A stretch of 64,000 bases of DNA, taken from contig JARIBO010000055.1 of the NCBI GenBank assembly GCA_029257405.1, forward strand, positions 207,491 through 271,490. Direction: 5' to 3'. Both the position numbers and the translations under genes were made by a program. Below, one piece after another: positions 17,509-26,826 of the stretch; the stretch's first letter is position 1, and each line of letters begins with the position of its first letter. The notes beneath the pieces are model-generated. The model worked only from the letters and a program-made list of their open reading frames with translations. It had not been told where the DNA came from and searched no databases. This DNA is from Caryophanales bacterium (GTDB lineage: Bacteria > Bacillota > Bacilli > Bacillales > Amphibacillaceae).

Positions 17509-18882
17509 TTATTTTCTGGACATCAAAGCTACGCACTCAATATGATGCGTCTGCGGGAATAAATCAACAGGTTGTACTTTCGACACATTGTATTGTTCAG
17601 ATAACACTTTTAAATCGCGTGCCAGTGTTGCTGGATTACATGAGACATAGACAATTTTTTTAGGATCCATTTCCATCATCGCATCAAGTAACGCCCCATC
17701 ACACCCTTTTCTTGGTGGGTCAACAACGATAACATCTGGGCTGAAACCATTTGCTTTCCACTCAACCATTAACTCTTCAGCTGCACCTAAATGGAACTCT
17801 GCATTTGTTAGGTTATTTAGCTTAGCATTCATATTCGCATCATCCACTGCATCTTTAACTATTTCTATCCCATAAACCGATTTCGCTTGTTGAGCTAAAA
17901 ATAAACTTATTGTACCAATCCCACAATAAGCATCAATGACTGTATCTGTTTCATCAATATCAGCATACTCTAGTGCGATATCATACAGTTTTTTCGTTTG
18001 TTCAGGATTCACTTGATAAAATGATGCTGCAGAAATACCAAATGTTAAGTCACCGATTTTATCATATAAATATTTATTACCATATAAAATATTCATCTTG
18101 CTACCGACAATCACATTTGTTTGTTTCGCATTAACATTATGCATAATTGATGTAATTTGCGGAAACTTTTCTGTGAGTCGCTCAACGAGACCCTCTGCAT
18201 GTGGTAGATCTTTTGTATTTGTCACAAATGTAACCATTACTTCATCTGTTTGATAGCCTGTTCGGATAATGATATGACGTAACACACCACGATGTTTGCG
18301 TTCATTATAAGCACTAATACCAAATTCATTTGCAAGTAATCTTATTTCAGCTAATATCTCATTACCAATTTCATGTTGGATCATACACGTATCCATATCA
18401 TCAATAATTCGGTGGCTACGTGGTTGATAGAAACCAGTTATAATTTCACCATTTTTTTCGCCAACCGGCATTTGAATTTTATTACGATAATGCCACGGAT
18501 CATCCATAACAACCACTGGATTTACTTTCACATCTGGTAACTGGGCCGTTTTTTGTAAGAGATGCTCAATTTGTGTTTGTTTCATCTGACTTTGCAGTGC
18601 TGCACTCATGTGCTGTGTTTGACACCCACCACATTTTGAATAAACCGGACAAGGCGGTTCAACTCGGTTTGGACTTTCTTTAAGTAGCTCAACTAATCTT
18701 CCAAATCCAAAACGTTTATTTGTTTTAACAACACGAATCACCGCTTCTTCTTCTGGTAAAATGCCAGGTACGAATAAAGGATAGCCATCTATTTTACAGA
18801 CACCATTTCCTTCGTGAGTTAAATCTTCACAAACAAGTGTCATTTCATCATTTTTTTTAACGGGTAATTTCACTTTAGACAT
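17509..18882 (-). CDS. rlmCD: 23S rRNA (uracil-C5)-methyltransferase RlmCD
   Basis: SAM-dependent methyltransferase of the RumA/TrmA family. The 457-residue protein has an N-terminal TRAM domain (residues about 5-65) and the iron-sulphur cysteines PPCPVYSKCGGCQTQHM. The SAM site is DAYCGIGTISLFLAQQA, the catalytic block is VVDPPRKGCD, and YVSCNPATLARDL carries the nucleophilic Cys. The B. subtilis orthologue (YefA) methylates both U747 and U1939, hence the symbol. It follows dagK in B. subtilis as well; here two transporter genes lie between them. Confidence 0.93.
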   Translation of the reverse strand: MSKVKLPVKKNDEMTLVCEDLTHEGNGVCKIDGYPLFVPGILPEEEAVIRVVKTNKRFGFGRLVELLKESPNRVEPPCPVYSKCGGCQTQHMSAALQSQMKQTQIEHLLQKTAQLPDVKVNPVVVMDDPWHYRNKIQMPVGEKNGEIITGFYQPRSHRIIDDMDTCMIQHEIGNEILAEIRLLANEFGISAYNERKHRGVLRHIIIRTGYQTDEVMVTFVTNTKDLPHAEGLVERLTEKFPQITSIMHNVNAKQTNVIVGSKMNILYGNKYLYDKIGDLTFGISAASFYQVNPEQTKKLYDIALEYADIDETDTVIDAYCGIGTISLFLAQQAKSVYGIEIVKDAVDDANMNAKLNNLTNAEFHLGAAEELMVEWKANGFSPDVIVVDPPRKGCDGALLDAMMEMDPKKIVYVSCNPATLARDLKVLSEQYNVSKVQPVDLFPQTHHIECVALMSRK

Positions 18883-18929
18883 TTTTATCTTCCTTTTTTG
18901 TTTACTATCTTTAATTTTAACATAAAAAA

Positions 18930-18957
18930 AACTTTCTACCTAAAAAGATAGAAAGTT
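18930..18957 (-). terminator. Terminator after the DUF3100 transporter pair
   Basis: On the minus strand ACTTTCTATCTT pairs with AGGTAGAAAGT, then eight T residues follow. Confidence 0.85.
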
Positions 18958-18962
18958 CTCAT

Positions 18963-19415
18963 TTAGATAATGCCTTGTGCTCGTAAGACAAGCTCAGCTA
19001 TAACTGCTGACCCTAGGAAAGTTCCAAGTAAGACAAGTGTAGCAATAATAAGCGTTCGCCAACCTAATTTTACAAAGTCCGCCCAAGAACGACCAATTGC
19101 AATTCCGGCATAAGCAAGAATGGGTGTTGTTAAAGCGAGTAAATTAATCTCACTTGTCCATTTAACGACTAATTCCGAACCTGGCATCCATGGCATTGAA
19201 ATAATAACAGCTAATATTGAAATATACGCAACACTTGGAAAATTTATTGGAATCAAAGCATGTAAAATAAAGCCGAGTAAAGAAACCACAATTAATATTC
19301 CCATACCTGGTAATGCTTTAAGTGGCATCACATCATAACCTGCCCAGTTACCTAGGACACCTGCTAAACCAATAATAACTAAAATGTAAGTCCATTCTTG
19401 AATATTTTTAAGCAT
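18963..19415 (-). CDS. Small membrane partner of the DUF3100 transporter
   Basis: A 150-residue membrane protein with four or five hydrophobic segments and GMGILIVVSLLGFILHALIP and AGIAIGRSWADFVKLGWRT as recognisable blocks. Its GGAG ribosome binding site lies within the last codons of the upstream DUF3100 gene, so the two are translated together. Pairs like this are seen as two-part predicted carriers that occur near amidohydrolase or peptidase genes in other genomes. The substrate is unknown here, since no catabolic gene is adjacent. Confidence 0.75.
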   Translation of the reverse strand: MLKNIQEWTYILVIIGLAGVLGNWAGYDVMPLKALPGMGILIVVSLLGFILHALIPINFPSVAYISILAVIISMPWMPGSELVVKWTSEINLLALTTPILAYAGIAIGRSWADFVKLGWRTLIIATLVLLGTFLGSAVIAELVLRAQGII

Positions 19416-19419
19416 TTAC

Positions 19420-20211
19420 TCAGGCTCCTTTATTTTTCGTCATGAATTTATATAATTTCTCTGTTAAAGGTAATCCAATGAAAATACTTACCCATAAGCC
19501 TGTTGAAAGAGAGAGTAAGTTACTTGCACCAGCGTAAGCTATGATTTGAGTTTCTAACTCTGGATAAGCAGCAATTAATGATCCACTTGCTGCTGCCATC
19601 ATACTTCCACTTCCAACCCCTGAAGCCATCGCAAACGATAAAGGATTTAATGGAGTAATTGTTGCTAAAAATCCTGAGATAAGTCCCATAAACACTGCTC
19701 CAAAAACTGTACCAAATATGTATACCGCCATTACGCCTCTACCTTCTGGCGAGTTCATTCCGTATTTATCCATAATTAAACCAACGTTTGGTTCGCGACC
19801 TACTGAGTGCGTCATACCGATTGATTCCCTACCAAGCCCTAACCAAATAGCAACAGGAAGAGCAATTAAAATTGTACCTAAATTTCCGAGTTCTTGTAAC
19901 AGTAACGCAGGTCCTGCAGCTATTACTTCAGGTAAAGCGGGACCGATTGTTACGCCAATTTTAGCGAGTAATAATGAGACAGCTAGCACAATAATTGGTT
20001 CTGCGTTTTTAGCTTGCTTTTCTTTAATTAATGGAGTGAAATATAACACTAACCCAATTATGATTGCATAAAGCATTGGGAGTAATAAGATAACACCTGG
20101 ACCAACGGAAATTGAAAAAGTTCCAATTGACTCCGTTATTAAAACAATAATTAAAACAATTCCATGTAACCGCCAATCTTTCCATAAACTAACTACTTTT
20201 TCTTTACTCAT
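19420..20211 (-). CDS. DUF3100-family membrane transporter
   Basis: A protein of 263 residues with about eight hydrophobic segments. Signature blocks are LGLGRESIGMTHSVGREPNVGLI, GRGVMAVYIFGTVFGA and MASGVGSGSMMAAASGSL. These are typical of DUF3100, a family of predicted secondary carriers of unknown substrate. The start is ATG 20211 rather than 20226, because the codons between them (AGG AGG AGT) are the ribosome binding site. It forms a two-gene operon with the small membrane partner. Confidence 0.82.
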   Translation of the reverse strand: MSKEKVVSLWKDWRLHGIVLIIVLITESIGTFSISVGPGVILLLPMLYAIIIGLVLYFTPLIKEKQAKNAEPIIVLAVSLLLAKIGVTIGPALPEVIAAGPALLLQELGNLGTILIALPVAIWLGLGRESIGMTHSVGREPNVGLIMDKYGMNSPEGRGVMAVYIFGTVFGAVFMGLISGFLATITPLNPLSFAMASGVGSGSMMAAASGSLIAAYPELETQIIAYAGASNLLSLSTGLWVSIFIGLPLTEKLYKFMTKNKGA

Positions 20212-20271
20212 TAAACTCCTCCTCATGCAAACGAGTATACCACTAAATACTTAAAAAGAATGTTACAAAAA

Positions 20272-20300
20272 AGCGACACTATTAATTAAATAGTCTCGCT
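20272..20300 (-). terminator. Terminator overlapping the dagK stop
   Basis: AGCGAGACTATT and AATAGTGTCGCT pair on the minus strand and are followed by six T residues. The stem includes the last dagK codons. Confidence 0.82.
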
Positions 20301-21224
20301 TAATTTAGCTTTTGTTAATTGTTTTGTTTTTTCTATAAATTCTTTTGGAACAAAAAATTCAATATGTTCTTGTAAATTTTCGATTACACCTGGAAGTAAA
20401 CCACCATATTCACCATCTATATTTAATTGCATATGGTTTTCTGGCGTAACTGTAATTTTTTTTGCTTGTGTGTAAATAATTTGATTATCTTCTAAATGAT
20501 TACCTCTAAGTGCAGCCGTAGCAATTCTTAAAAATTCTCCCATATTCGTTTTTTTAAGAATTAACAAATCAAAGAAACCATCATTAATTAATGCATCAGG
20601 TGCTAATTTTTCAAAACCAGCAACTGAATTTGTATTTGCTACAAGAAATAACATAATTTCGCCTTCAAATACTTTATCGTCATATTCAATACGCGTATAT
20701 ACGGGTTTAAGTGAAGGGAGCATTTCAATGCCTTTCATGTAATAAGCAAGTTGGCCAACTACTGCCTTCATTCCACTTGGTACTTCATATGTTAACTCTG
20801 TTAAGTCACCGCCACCAGCAATATTAATAAAGTGTTGATCGTTTACTCTGCCAATATCTAAGTGGATTGACTTATTATTTAAAATAACACTGAGTGCTAG
20901 TTGAATTTTTAGTGGAATTGATAAAGCGCGAGCAAAATCATTCGTAGTACCTGCAGGAATCACACCTATTTTCGGTCTATATTCAAGATGAGCGATGCCA
21001 TGAATAACCTCATTAATCGTGCCATCACCACCTGCAACAATAATTAAATCAAAATGATTATTCGCTGCATGTTTAGCTGCAATTGCAGCATCCCCTGCAC
21101 CAACTGTTGCGTGAGTTGATGTTTCATAACCTGCTTTTTCACAACGTTCTAAGACTATTGGTAACTCTCTTTTAAACGTTTCACGACCTGCTGTTGGATT
21201 ATATATTATGCGTGCTTTTTTCAA
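20286..21224 (-). CDS. dagK: Diacylglycerol kinase
   Basis: Soluble DgkB-type kinase that returns diacylglycerol, for instance from lipoteichoic acid synthesis, to phosphatidic acid. The 312-residue protein starts MKKARIIYNPTAGRE and has the nucleotide-binding VAGGDGTINEVIHGI near residue 70 and IGVIPAGTTNDFARAL near residue 105, which also contributes to catalysis. HLDIGRVN and the C-terminal NIDGEYGG are also family blocks. It lies directly downstream of gatB, as in B. subtilis and staphylococci, with a weak hairpin between them. Confidence 0.95.
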   Translation of the reverse strand: MKKARIIYNPTAGRETFKRELPIVLERCEKAGYETSTHATVGAGDAAIAAKHAANNHFDLIIVAGGDGTINEVIHGIAHLEYRPKIGVIPAGTTNDFARALSIPLKIQLALSVILNNKSIHLDIGRVNDQHFINIAGGGDLTELTYEVPSGMKAVVGQLAYYMKGIEMLPSLKPVYTRIEYDDKVFEGEIMLFLVANTNSVAGFEKLAPDALINDGFFDLLILKKTNMGEFLRIATAALRGNHLEDNQIIYTQAKKITVTPENHMQLNIDGEYGGLLPGVIENLQEHIEFFVPKEFIEKTKQLTKAKLSETI

Positions 21225-21277
21225 GTTTATAACCTCCTAAACTAAACAGATGACAATAAAGATTAAATGAAAATAAA

Positions 21278-21299
21278 GGCTACAATTAATTTGTAGCCT
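21278..21299 (-). terminator. Weak terminator between gatB and dagK
   Basis: GGCTACAAATT and AATTGTAGCC form a stem with a T-rich but interrupted tail on the minus strand. Partial readthrough into dagK is likely. Confidence 0.6.
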
Positions 21300-21310
21300 C
21301 TTATTTCAAA

Positions 21311-22738
21311 TTATCTTTTTTCAATTTCTTCTTTTAATATTTTATTAACCATCTGTGGGTTAGCTTGACCTTGCGTTGCTTTCATTACTTGACCTACTAA
21401 GAATCCGAGTGCACGGCCTTTACCTTCTTTAAAGTCAGTAACTGATTGTTCGTTTGCATCAAGAACTTCACCAACTATTTTTGTTAGTTCACCTTCATCA
21501 GAAATTTGAACGAGTCCTTTTTCTTTAACGTAAACTTCTGGATCGCCACCTTCTTCAACTAAATAAGTGAAGACATCTTTAGCAATTTTTGATGAAATCG
21601 TTCCGTCTTTAATAAGCTCAATCATTTTAGCTAAATCTTTAGGTTTAATCGGTAGTTCTTGGACTTCTTTTAATTCTTTGTTCATATATCCAAGTAAATC
21701 ACCCATTAACCAGTTAGAAGCTTGCTTAACGTCAGCACCTGCTTCTACTGTTTCTTCAAAGAAGTTAGCCATTTCAATCGTATCCGTAATAACGCCTGCA
21801 TCATATGCGGGTAAATCCATTTCTTTAATATAACGCGCTCTACGTGCATCAGGTAATTCAGGAATTTCTTTTCTAACACGTTCTTTCCACTCTTCATCAA
21901 TATGAAGAGGTGGAATATCTGGATCAGGGAAAAAGCGATAATCATCAGCATCCCCTTTAATGCGCATTAAAACAGATTTCTTAATTTTATCATCATAACG
22001 ACGCGTTTCTTGTTGGATAACTTCACCTTTATCAAGCATTTTTTCTTGGCGTTTTGCTTCTTCTCTAATACCTTCTCTAACAAAAGCAAACGAGTTTAAG
22101 TTTTTAAGTTCAGTTTTTGTACCTAGTTTCTTTTCGCCAACTGGACGAATCGAAATATTCGCATCAGCGCGTAATGAACCTTCTTCCATTCTTACGTCTG
22201 AAACGCCTGTATACTGAATAATGCTTTTTAGTTTTTCTAAATAAGCATATGCTTCTTCAGGTGTATTAATATCTGGATCTGAAACAATTTCAATTAATGG
22301 TGTTCCTTGACGATTATAATCTACTAAAGAACCATCACTACTATGTGTTAGTTTTCCAGCGTCTTCTTCTAAATGAATTCTTTCAATTCCAATCCGTTTT
22401 TTCTCGCCATCTACTTCTATATCAATCCAACCATGTTCACCGATAGGTTGTTTGTCTTGAGAGATTTGATAAGCTGCTGGACTGTCTGGATAAAAATAAT
22501 GTTTACGATCGAATATTGTTTCTGAAGCAATGTCACAGTTTAATGCCATTGCTGCTTTCATACCGAATTCAACAGCTTCTTCGTTTAATAAAGGGAGTGT
22601 TCCTGGAAACCCTAAATCTTTAGGATTTACATTCGTGTTTGGTTCTTCTCCGAAAATATTTGGACTTGAACTAAATATTTTTGATTTTGTTTTTAACTCT
22701 ACGTGGACTTCAATACCGACAACTGTTTCGTATTTCAT
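21311..22738 (-). CDS. gatB: Asp-tRNA(Asn)/Glu-tRNA(Gln) amidotransferase subunit B
   Basis: The tRNA-binding and kinase subunit of the amidotransferase that makes Gln-tRNA(Gln) and Asn-tRNA(Asn). The 475-residue protein has the GatB catalytic core ([49 protein letters not shown]), the helical linker and the C-terminal YqeY-like tail domain from about residue 325 on. The start overlaps the gatA stop by one base. Its presence implies that the organism forms Gln-tRNA indirectly. Confidence 0.97.
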   Translation of the reverse strand: MKYETVVGIEVHVELKTKSKIFSSSPNIFGEEPNTNVNPKDLGFPGTLPLLNEEAVEFGMKAAMALNCDIASETIFDRKHYFYPDSPAAYQISQDKQPIGEHGWIDIEVDGEKKRIGIERIHLEEDAGKLTHSSDGSLVDYNRQGTPLIEIVSDPDINTPEEAYAYLEKLKSIIQYTGVSDVRMEEGSLRADANISIRPVGEKKLGTKTELKNLNSFAFVREGIREEAKRQEKMLDKGEVIQQETRRYDDKIKKSVLMRIKGDADDYRFFPDPDIPPLHIDEEWKERVRKEIPELPDARRARYIKEMDLPAYDAGVITDTIEMANFFEETVEAGADVKQASNWLMGDLLGYMNKELKEVQELPIKPKDLAKMIELIKDGTISSKIAKDVFTYLVEEGGDPEVYVKEKGLVQISDEGELTKIVGEVLDANEQSVTDFKEGKGRALGFLVGQVMKATQGQANPQMVNKILKEEIEKR

Positions 22739-24204
22739 TAATTCGCCCCTCCTAAATCTGGACGTTTCTTATGATGATTTGTCGCTTGCTCATAAGCGTA
22801 AGCAGCGCGATAAACTGTACTTTCATCAAAGTGCTTTCCAATAATTTGTAGTCCTAATGGTAAACCTGCTTCTGAATAACCACAAGGAACAGATAAAGCT
22901 GGTAATCCTGCTAAGTTTACTGGCACCGTTAAAATATCACTTGTATACATTGTAAGTGGGTCTTGTAAAGTTTCATCTATTTTAAAGGCTTCAGTTGGCG
23001 TCGTTGGTCCAATGATAACGTCATAATGTTCAAAAGCTGCTGCAAAATCATTTTTAATTAACGTTCTAACTTGTTGCGCTTTAGCAAAATGTGTATCGCG
23101 ATAGCCTGAACTTAACATTGTTGTACCTAGTAAAATGCGACGTTTAACTTCTTCGCCAAATCCTTCACCACGTGATTTTTTTAACATTTCTGTCATATCT
23201 TCTGTTTCGTCAGCACGTTTACCATATCTGACACCATCAAAACGAGCAAGACTCGACGCACCTTCAGCGTTAGCAATGATGTAATAAGCTGCATCTGCAT
23301 ATGCTAAATGTGGTAATGAAACTTCTTCCCACGTTGCACCAAGTAATTCGTACATTTTAAGAGCGTTCATAACTGATTCACGCACTTCTTCTGAAACGCC
23401 GTTACCTAAAAATTCTTTTGGTACAGCAATTTTCAGACCCTTAACGTCTTTTTTAAGCGATTCAGTATACTTAGGTACAGTCCTATTTGCTGACGTTGCG
23501 TCTAGCTCATCATGTCCTGCAAGTGTTTCAAGTACATAAGCATTATCTTCAACTGTACGTGTAATAGGACCTGCTTGATCGAGTGAAGGAGCAAATGCTA
23601 CGACACCATGACGAGAAATTAATCCATAAGTTGGTTTCATTCCAATCACACCACAAAATGAAGCGGGTTGACGAATTGAACCGCCTGTATCCGTTCCAAT
23701 TGCGTACATGACTTCCCCTGCAGCAACTGCTGCCGCTGAACCACCACTTGAACCACCTGGTACACGATTTAAATCCCAAGGGTTATATGTTGGATGAAAT
23801 GCTGACGTTTCATTTGTTGAACCCATCGCAAATTCGTCCATATTAACTTTACCAATCATTAATGCTTGATCTTTATTCAATTTTTCTAATAAAGTTGCAT
23901 TATATAATGGGTCATCAAAATTTGCTAAGAAATTACTTGCACATGTTGTTTTGACACCTTTAGTCATTACATTATCTTTAATTCCACCAGGGACACCAAA
24001 TAGTCTGCCCTTAGCTTCTTTTGATTCGTCCAATTTTTTTGCTTCTGCTAACACATTTTCTTCTTCAACAGTAATAAAAGCTTTAACTTGATCATCAACT
24101 TCTTTAATTCGATCGAGTGACATTTTAGCAGTATCTACTGCTGTTAAGTCGCCTTTATGTAATGATTTTACTAACTCTTTTATTGAATAGTTATTTAAAG
24201 ACAT
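22738..24204 (-). CDS. gatA: Asp-tRNA(Asn)/Glu-tRNA(Gln) amidotransferase subunit A
   Basis: Glutaminase subunit of GatCAB and a member of the amidase signature family. The 488-residue protein has an intact Ser-cisSer-Lys triad: the Lys is in [11 protein letters not shown] near residue 78, and the two serines lie in [14 protein letters not shown] and [16 protein letters not shown]. The ammonia it makes is channelled to GatB. Order gatC-gatA-gatB with spacing of 11 bp and 1 bp. Unlike the PurF of this window, this amidotransferase retains all its glutaminase residues. Confidence 0.97.
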   Translation of the reverse strand: MSLNNYSIKELVKSLHKGDLTAVDTAKMSLDRIKEVDDQVKAFITVEEENVLAEAKKLDESKEAKGRLFGVPGGIKDNVMTKGVKTTCASNFLANFDDPLYNATLLEKLNKDQALMIGKVNMDEFAMGSTNETSAFHPTYNPWDLNRVPGGSSGGSAAAVAAGEVMYAIGTDTGGSIRQPASFCGVIGMKPTYGLISRHGVVAFAPSLDQAGPITRTVEDNAYVLETLAGHDELDATSANRTVPKYTESLKKDVKGLKIAVPKEFLGNGVSEEVRESVMNALKMYELLGATWEEVSLPHLAYADAAYYIIANAEGASSLARFDGVRYGKRADETEDMTEMLKKSRGEGFGEEVKRRILLGTTMLSSGYRDTHFAKAQQVRTLIKNDFAAAFEHYDVIIGPTTPTEAFKIDETLQDPLTMYTSDILTVPVNLAGLPALSVPCGYSEAGLPLGLQIIGKHFDESTVYRAAYAYEQATNHHKKRPDLGGAN

Positions 24205-24215
24205 AATCTTCCTCC

Positions 24216-24506
24216 TTATTCCATAATTGATGGTACTTTAAACTGACCATCTTCTTTAGATGGAGCATTTTTTAATGCTTCTTCTTGTGTGATTGTTCTT
24301 TTTGCATTATCTTCTCTTAAAACATTATCATTATCACTACCATAAATTGTTGGTTTAACACCATCTGTATTGATATTTTGTATTTTTTCTGTAAATGTAA
24401 TAATTTCAGTCAGCTGAGTACTATACATTTCTGCCTCTTCTTCTGATATAGCGAGTGTTGCTAAATCGGCTGTATGTAATATTTGTTCTTTTGTAATTTT
24501 AGCCAT
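24216..24506 (-). CDS. gatC: Asp-tRNA(Asn)/Glu-tRNA(Gln) amidotransferase subunit C
   Basis: Small belt-like stabilising subunit of 96 residues that wraps GatA and GatB. It starts [20 protein letters not shown] and contains the usual LREDNAKRT and KVPSIME end. The ATG at 24506 is chosen because the codons from the upstream ATG at 24521 (ATG GAG GTG AAT GAT) contain the GGAGGTGA ribosome binding site. It is the first gene of the gatCAB operon. Confidence 0.95.
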   Translation of the reverse strand: MAKITKEQILHTADLATLAISEEEAEMYSTQLTEIITFTEKIQNINTDGVKPTIYGSDNDNVLREDNAKRTITQEEALKNAPSKEDGQFKVPSIME

Positions 24507-24588
24507 ATCATTCACCTCCATAAAACATATCCTTATTTTTGTTTAACTAAATCGTATTCTCTATTATACGCTTAGGATTTACATGTTC

Positions 24589-24669
24589 AAACTCACGTTC
24601 ACCTATACTATAATATCAGAGTTAGCTCTATTATAGCAAATATCCATTCGTTTAGGTGAAGTGAGTTTT
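24589..24669. promoter_or_regulatory. gatC promoter inside a long inverted repeat
   Basis: The minus strand carries an extended -10 element, TGCTATAAT, at 24638-24630, about 125 bp upstream of gatC. The site lies in an imperfect 80-bp palindrome whose arms are AACTCACGTTCACCTA (24589-24604) and TAGGTGAAGTGAGTT (24653-24667). The plus strand ends in seven T, so the same structure could also act as a terminator of plus-strand transcription. The promoter is the more likely role for gatCAB. Confidence 0.5.
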
Positions 24670-24737
24670 TTTATTATTCATAAAATCTATTACTTTATAT
24701 CTGGTCTCAACTTTTATTTTTCTAGATAAATTTACTT

Positions 24738-24833
24738 TTAATCAGTAGATTTCTCTTCTTTCAAATAGGCACCACAGTGAGGGCAAAATTTCTGATGAGG
24801 CTTGACTTTCTCTCCGCACTTAAAACAATACAT
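24738..24833 (-). CDS. 31-residue zinc-ribbon miniprotein
   Basis: A very short gene. ATG at 24833 follows GGGAGG with 8 bp spacing, and the product is M-Y-C-F-K-C-G-E, then KVKPHQKFCPHCGAYLKEEK and a stop at 24738. The two CxxC knuckles, spaced by about a dozen residues, form a classic zinc ribbon. An in-frame ATG six bases earlier is too close to the ribosome binding site. Tiny free-standing zinc ribbons occur in Bacillales, but their role is unknown. It lies in the gap between gatC and the DUF2157 pair. Confidence 0.75.
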   Translation of the reverse strand: MYCFKCGEKVKPHQKFCPHCGAYLKEEKSTD

Positions 24834-24946
24834 TTGCATGTCCTCCCAACTATTTGTAAGATACATTCACTTTTAAATCAGTTTAAAAATCTGTTTATTT
24901 AATTATATCATAAAAGCTAATTTCTAATTGTGACTTAAAATAAAAA

Positions 24947-24984
24947 TATCCTATAAAAAAGAGTCTAAAATCTTTTTTATAGGA
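24947..24984 (-). terminator. Terminator after the DUF2157 pair
   Basis: TCCTATAAAAAAGA and TCTTTTTTATAGGATA form a stem on the minus strand, followed by a T-rich run. Confidence 0.8.
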
Positions 24985-24991
24985 CATCTAA

Positions 24992-25531
24992 TTATTCAGT
25001 CTTGATTAACTTACCCTGCTCCCAGGGTGCGACTTTAAACGTTACTTTATTTTCTTTTGACATATCAAAGTCTTTGAGTATCTCTTTATGGTTTTCTACA
25101 TTAATATTTTCAAATCCATAACTAACATGATAGACATCTTCATCTTCATAAATGTTATTCCCAATTAAAACTAATTCATTTTCTTTATTCGTTGTAATTT
25201 TTTTATCAGTCGCCTTAACTACTTCAAAAACACCAGACTCGTTTTTTGCGAGAAGCACATAAATTTGATCACGGTAACCATAGTCTTTTTTCCCTTCCCA
25301 TTTTTCTTTAGGAATCTGATTTATAGCAAATTCAAAACTGTACATGTCATAGTCACTAATTTCTTCTTCTATAAAATACTCTTCTTCCAGGTAATATTCT
25401 TCATCTGGATAAGGTATAGTCATAAAGGTTCTTTCTTCTCCGTACGTGTCTATTAAATTATATTGCACAACAACTATTAACACAGCAATAATTTGAAAGA
25501 GTAAGAGTGTATAAAACAAAGCTCTTTTCAT
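24992..25531 (-). CDS. Membrane-anchored GDYXXLXY-like protein
   Basis: A 179-residue protein with one N-terminal membrane segment (residues 4-22) and an acidic extracellular domain. In GDYXXLXY proteins, which accompany DUF2157 proteins, the domain contains GDY-x-x-L-x-Y. The corresponding segment here reads SDYDMYSFEF, so the motif is degenerate and the assignment rests partly on context. Only 3 bp separate it from the DUF2157 gene. No biochemical function is established for these pairs. Confidence 0.65.
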   Translation of the reverse strand: MKRALFYTLLLFQIIAVLIVVVQYNLIDTYGEERTFMTIPYPDEEYYLEEEYFIEEEISDYDMYSFEFAINQIPKEKWEGKKDYGYRDQIYVLLAKNESGVFEVVKATDKKITTNKENELVLIGNNIYEDEDVYHVSYGFENINVENHKEILKDFDMSKENKVTFKVAPWEQGKLIKTE

Positions 25532-25534
25532 AAC

Positions 25535-26734
25535 TTAAACCTCCTCTTTCTTTTTAGATTTACGACGACTTCTTTCAATCATAAAGCTAAACACAAATAA
25601 GATTAATCCTCCAATTAAGAAAAACAGCGATTTATTCATCGCTTCCCAAGCATATTGAATATAAACTGTTAACGTACTTAATAAAAAGGCTACTGTTCCA
25701 TACGTAATAAGTTGATTGCGATCCTCTTTATATCCAACAATCAGTAGAGCGCTTGAGAAAAGGAATAAAGCTATCACAGTCATAACTGATGGATACGGTA
25801 AATAAATCGTTGGTATAAATAAAATCAAATAAATATAATCAATTGTTTTTAACGTTAAGCGTTTTAGTACAATCATAATACCAACTAAGACGAGTAAAAT
25901 AATTAAAAATAAACCACTTAGTTTTACATTTTGTAAAATAAATCCATCCTCTATGAAACCTACTTGTAAAATATTAAATAAAAACATACTTACTAAACTT
26001 ACATATTTGAACGGCTGCGCGAGCGTTTTTTTCGGGATTAGGTGAGCGATTAAATAAAAAGCAAAGATATAAACAATAAACCAGTAGTAGTATTGATCAA
26101 AGGTTGTTATTGTTAAAACTAACAAGTTAATAACTAAACCTATTCCAAACGTATAAGCAAAAAGTTTCGTTCCTTTGTGAAGAGCAATAAAACCAAATCC
26201 TATTAATAATAAGAATAAAATTGTATAACTGTATGAAAAGAAACTAAACTCACTATAAAATTGTCCAATCGTTAAGATAGCTATACTGATAACATATAGG
26301 AGTGAATTTGAATAAATAGCATATAATCCTAAACCTACTAGTGCCCATACAACAAATGGCCACCCATTATACAAGATTACTTCATAATTATTAATAACTA
26401 AAAATAAACTCGCTCCAAACCCAATAAACCCTAATACAACAAAACTCATGCCATATAAAACTTGTTTTCTACTATACAGTTGATCTCCTAAAATATAGAG
26501 AGCTAGTGTAAAGCCTAACATGACAATTACGCGTGAAATATGTGCTACTTGTGCCCAATCTGAAAAGATAAATGTTAAAAATGCTAATCCTGTTAATAAT
26601 ATTGCAAAAAGGAGAACAAGTACATTTGCATCTTGTTTAGAATAACTTTTCAAAATTAATTCTAATTGTGCTTCTTGAATATAGCCTTCTTCTACCCATT
26701 TCTTTCCTTCTTTTTCTAATTTGGACAAATTCAT
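25535..26734 (-). CDS. DUF2157 multispanning membrane protein
   Basis: A protein of 399 residues. A cytoplasmic N-terminal segment (LSKLEKEGKKWVEEGYIQEAQ) is followed by about twelve hydrophobic helices, an arrangement typical of DUF2157. The tail is basic (RSRRKSKKKEEV). Together with the downstream protein it resembles the DUF2157-DUF4401-GDYXXLXY sets, with the DUF4401 part missing. Transport or envelope sensing has been guessed for such sets, but no activity is known. Confidence 0.8.
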   Translation of the reverse strand: MNLSKLEKEGKKWVEEGYIQEAQLELILKSYSKQDANVLVLLFAILLTGLAFLTFIFSDWAQVAHISRVIVMLGFTLALYILGDQLYSRKQVLYGMSFVVLGFIGFGASLFLVINNYEVILYNGWPFVVWALVGLGLYAIYSNSLLYVISIAILTIGQFYSEFSFFSYSYTILFLLLIGFGFIALHKGTKLFAYTFGIGLVINLLVLTITTFDQYYYWFIVYIFAFYLIAHLIPKKTLAQPFKYVSLVSMFLFNILQVGFIEDGFILQNVKLSGLFLIILLVLVGIMIVLKRLTLKTIDYIYLILFIPTIYLPYPSVMTVIALFLFSSALLIVGYKEDRNQLITYGTVAFLLSTLTVYIQYAWEAMNKSLFFLIGGLILFVFSFMIERSRRKSKKKEEV

Positions 26735-26794
26735 AGTATCACCCCATTTACCTATATTATATAATTTAAATCGAATAATAGATAGATAAAAAAA

Positions 26795-26826
26795 AGAAAA
26801 TAAGCTAATTTTAGCTTATTTTCTCT
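26795..26826 (-). terminator. Terminator overlapping the putB stop
   Basis: AGAAAATAAGCTAA and TTAGCTTATTTTCT form a strong stem followed by eight T on the minus strand. Confidence 0.87.

Noticed and set aside
23549..23779. Minus-strand 76-codon frame inside gatA
   Set aside because: Same strand but another frame of gatA. Its composition (many Trp, Ser and Gly) is a frame artefact.
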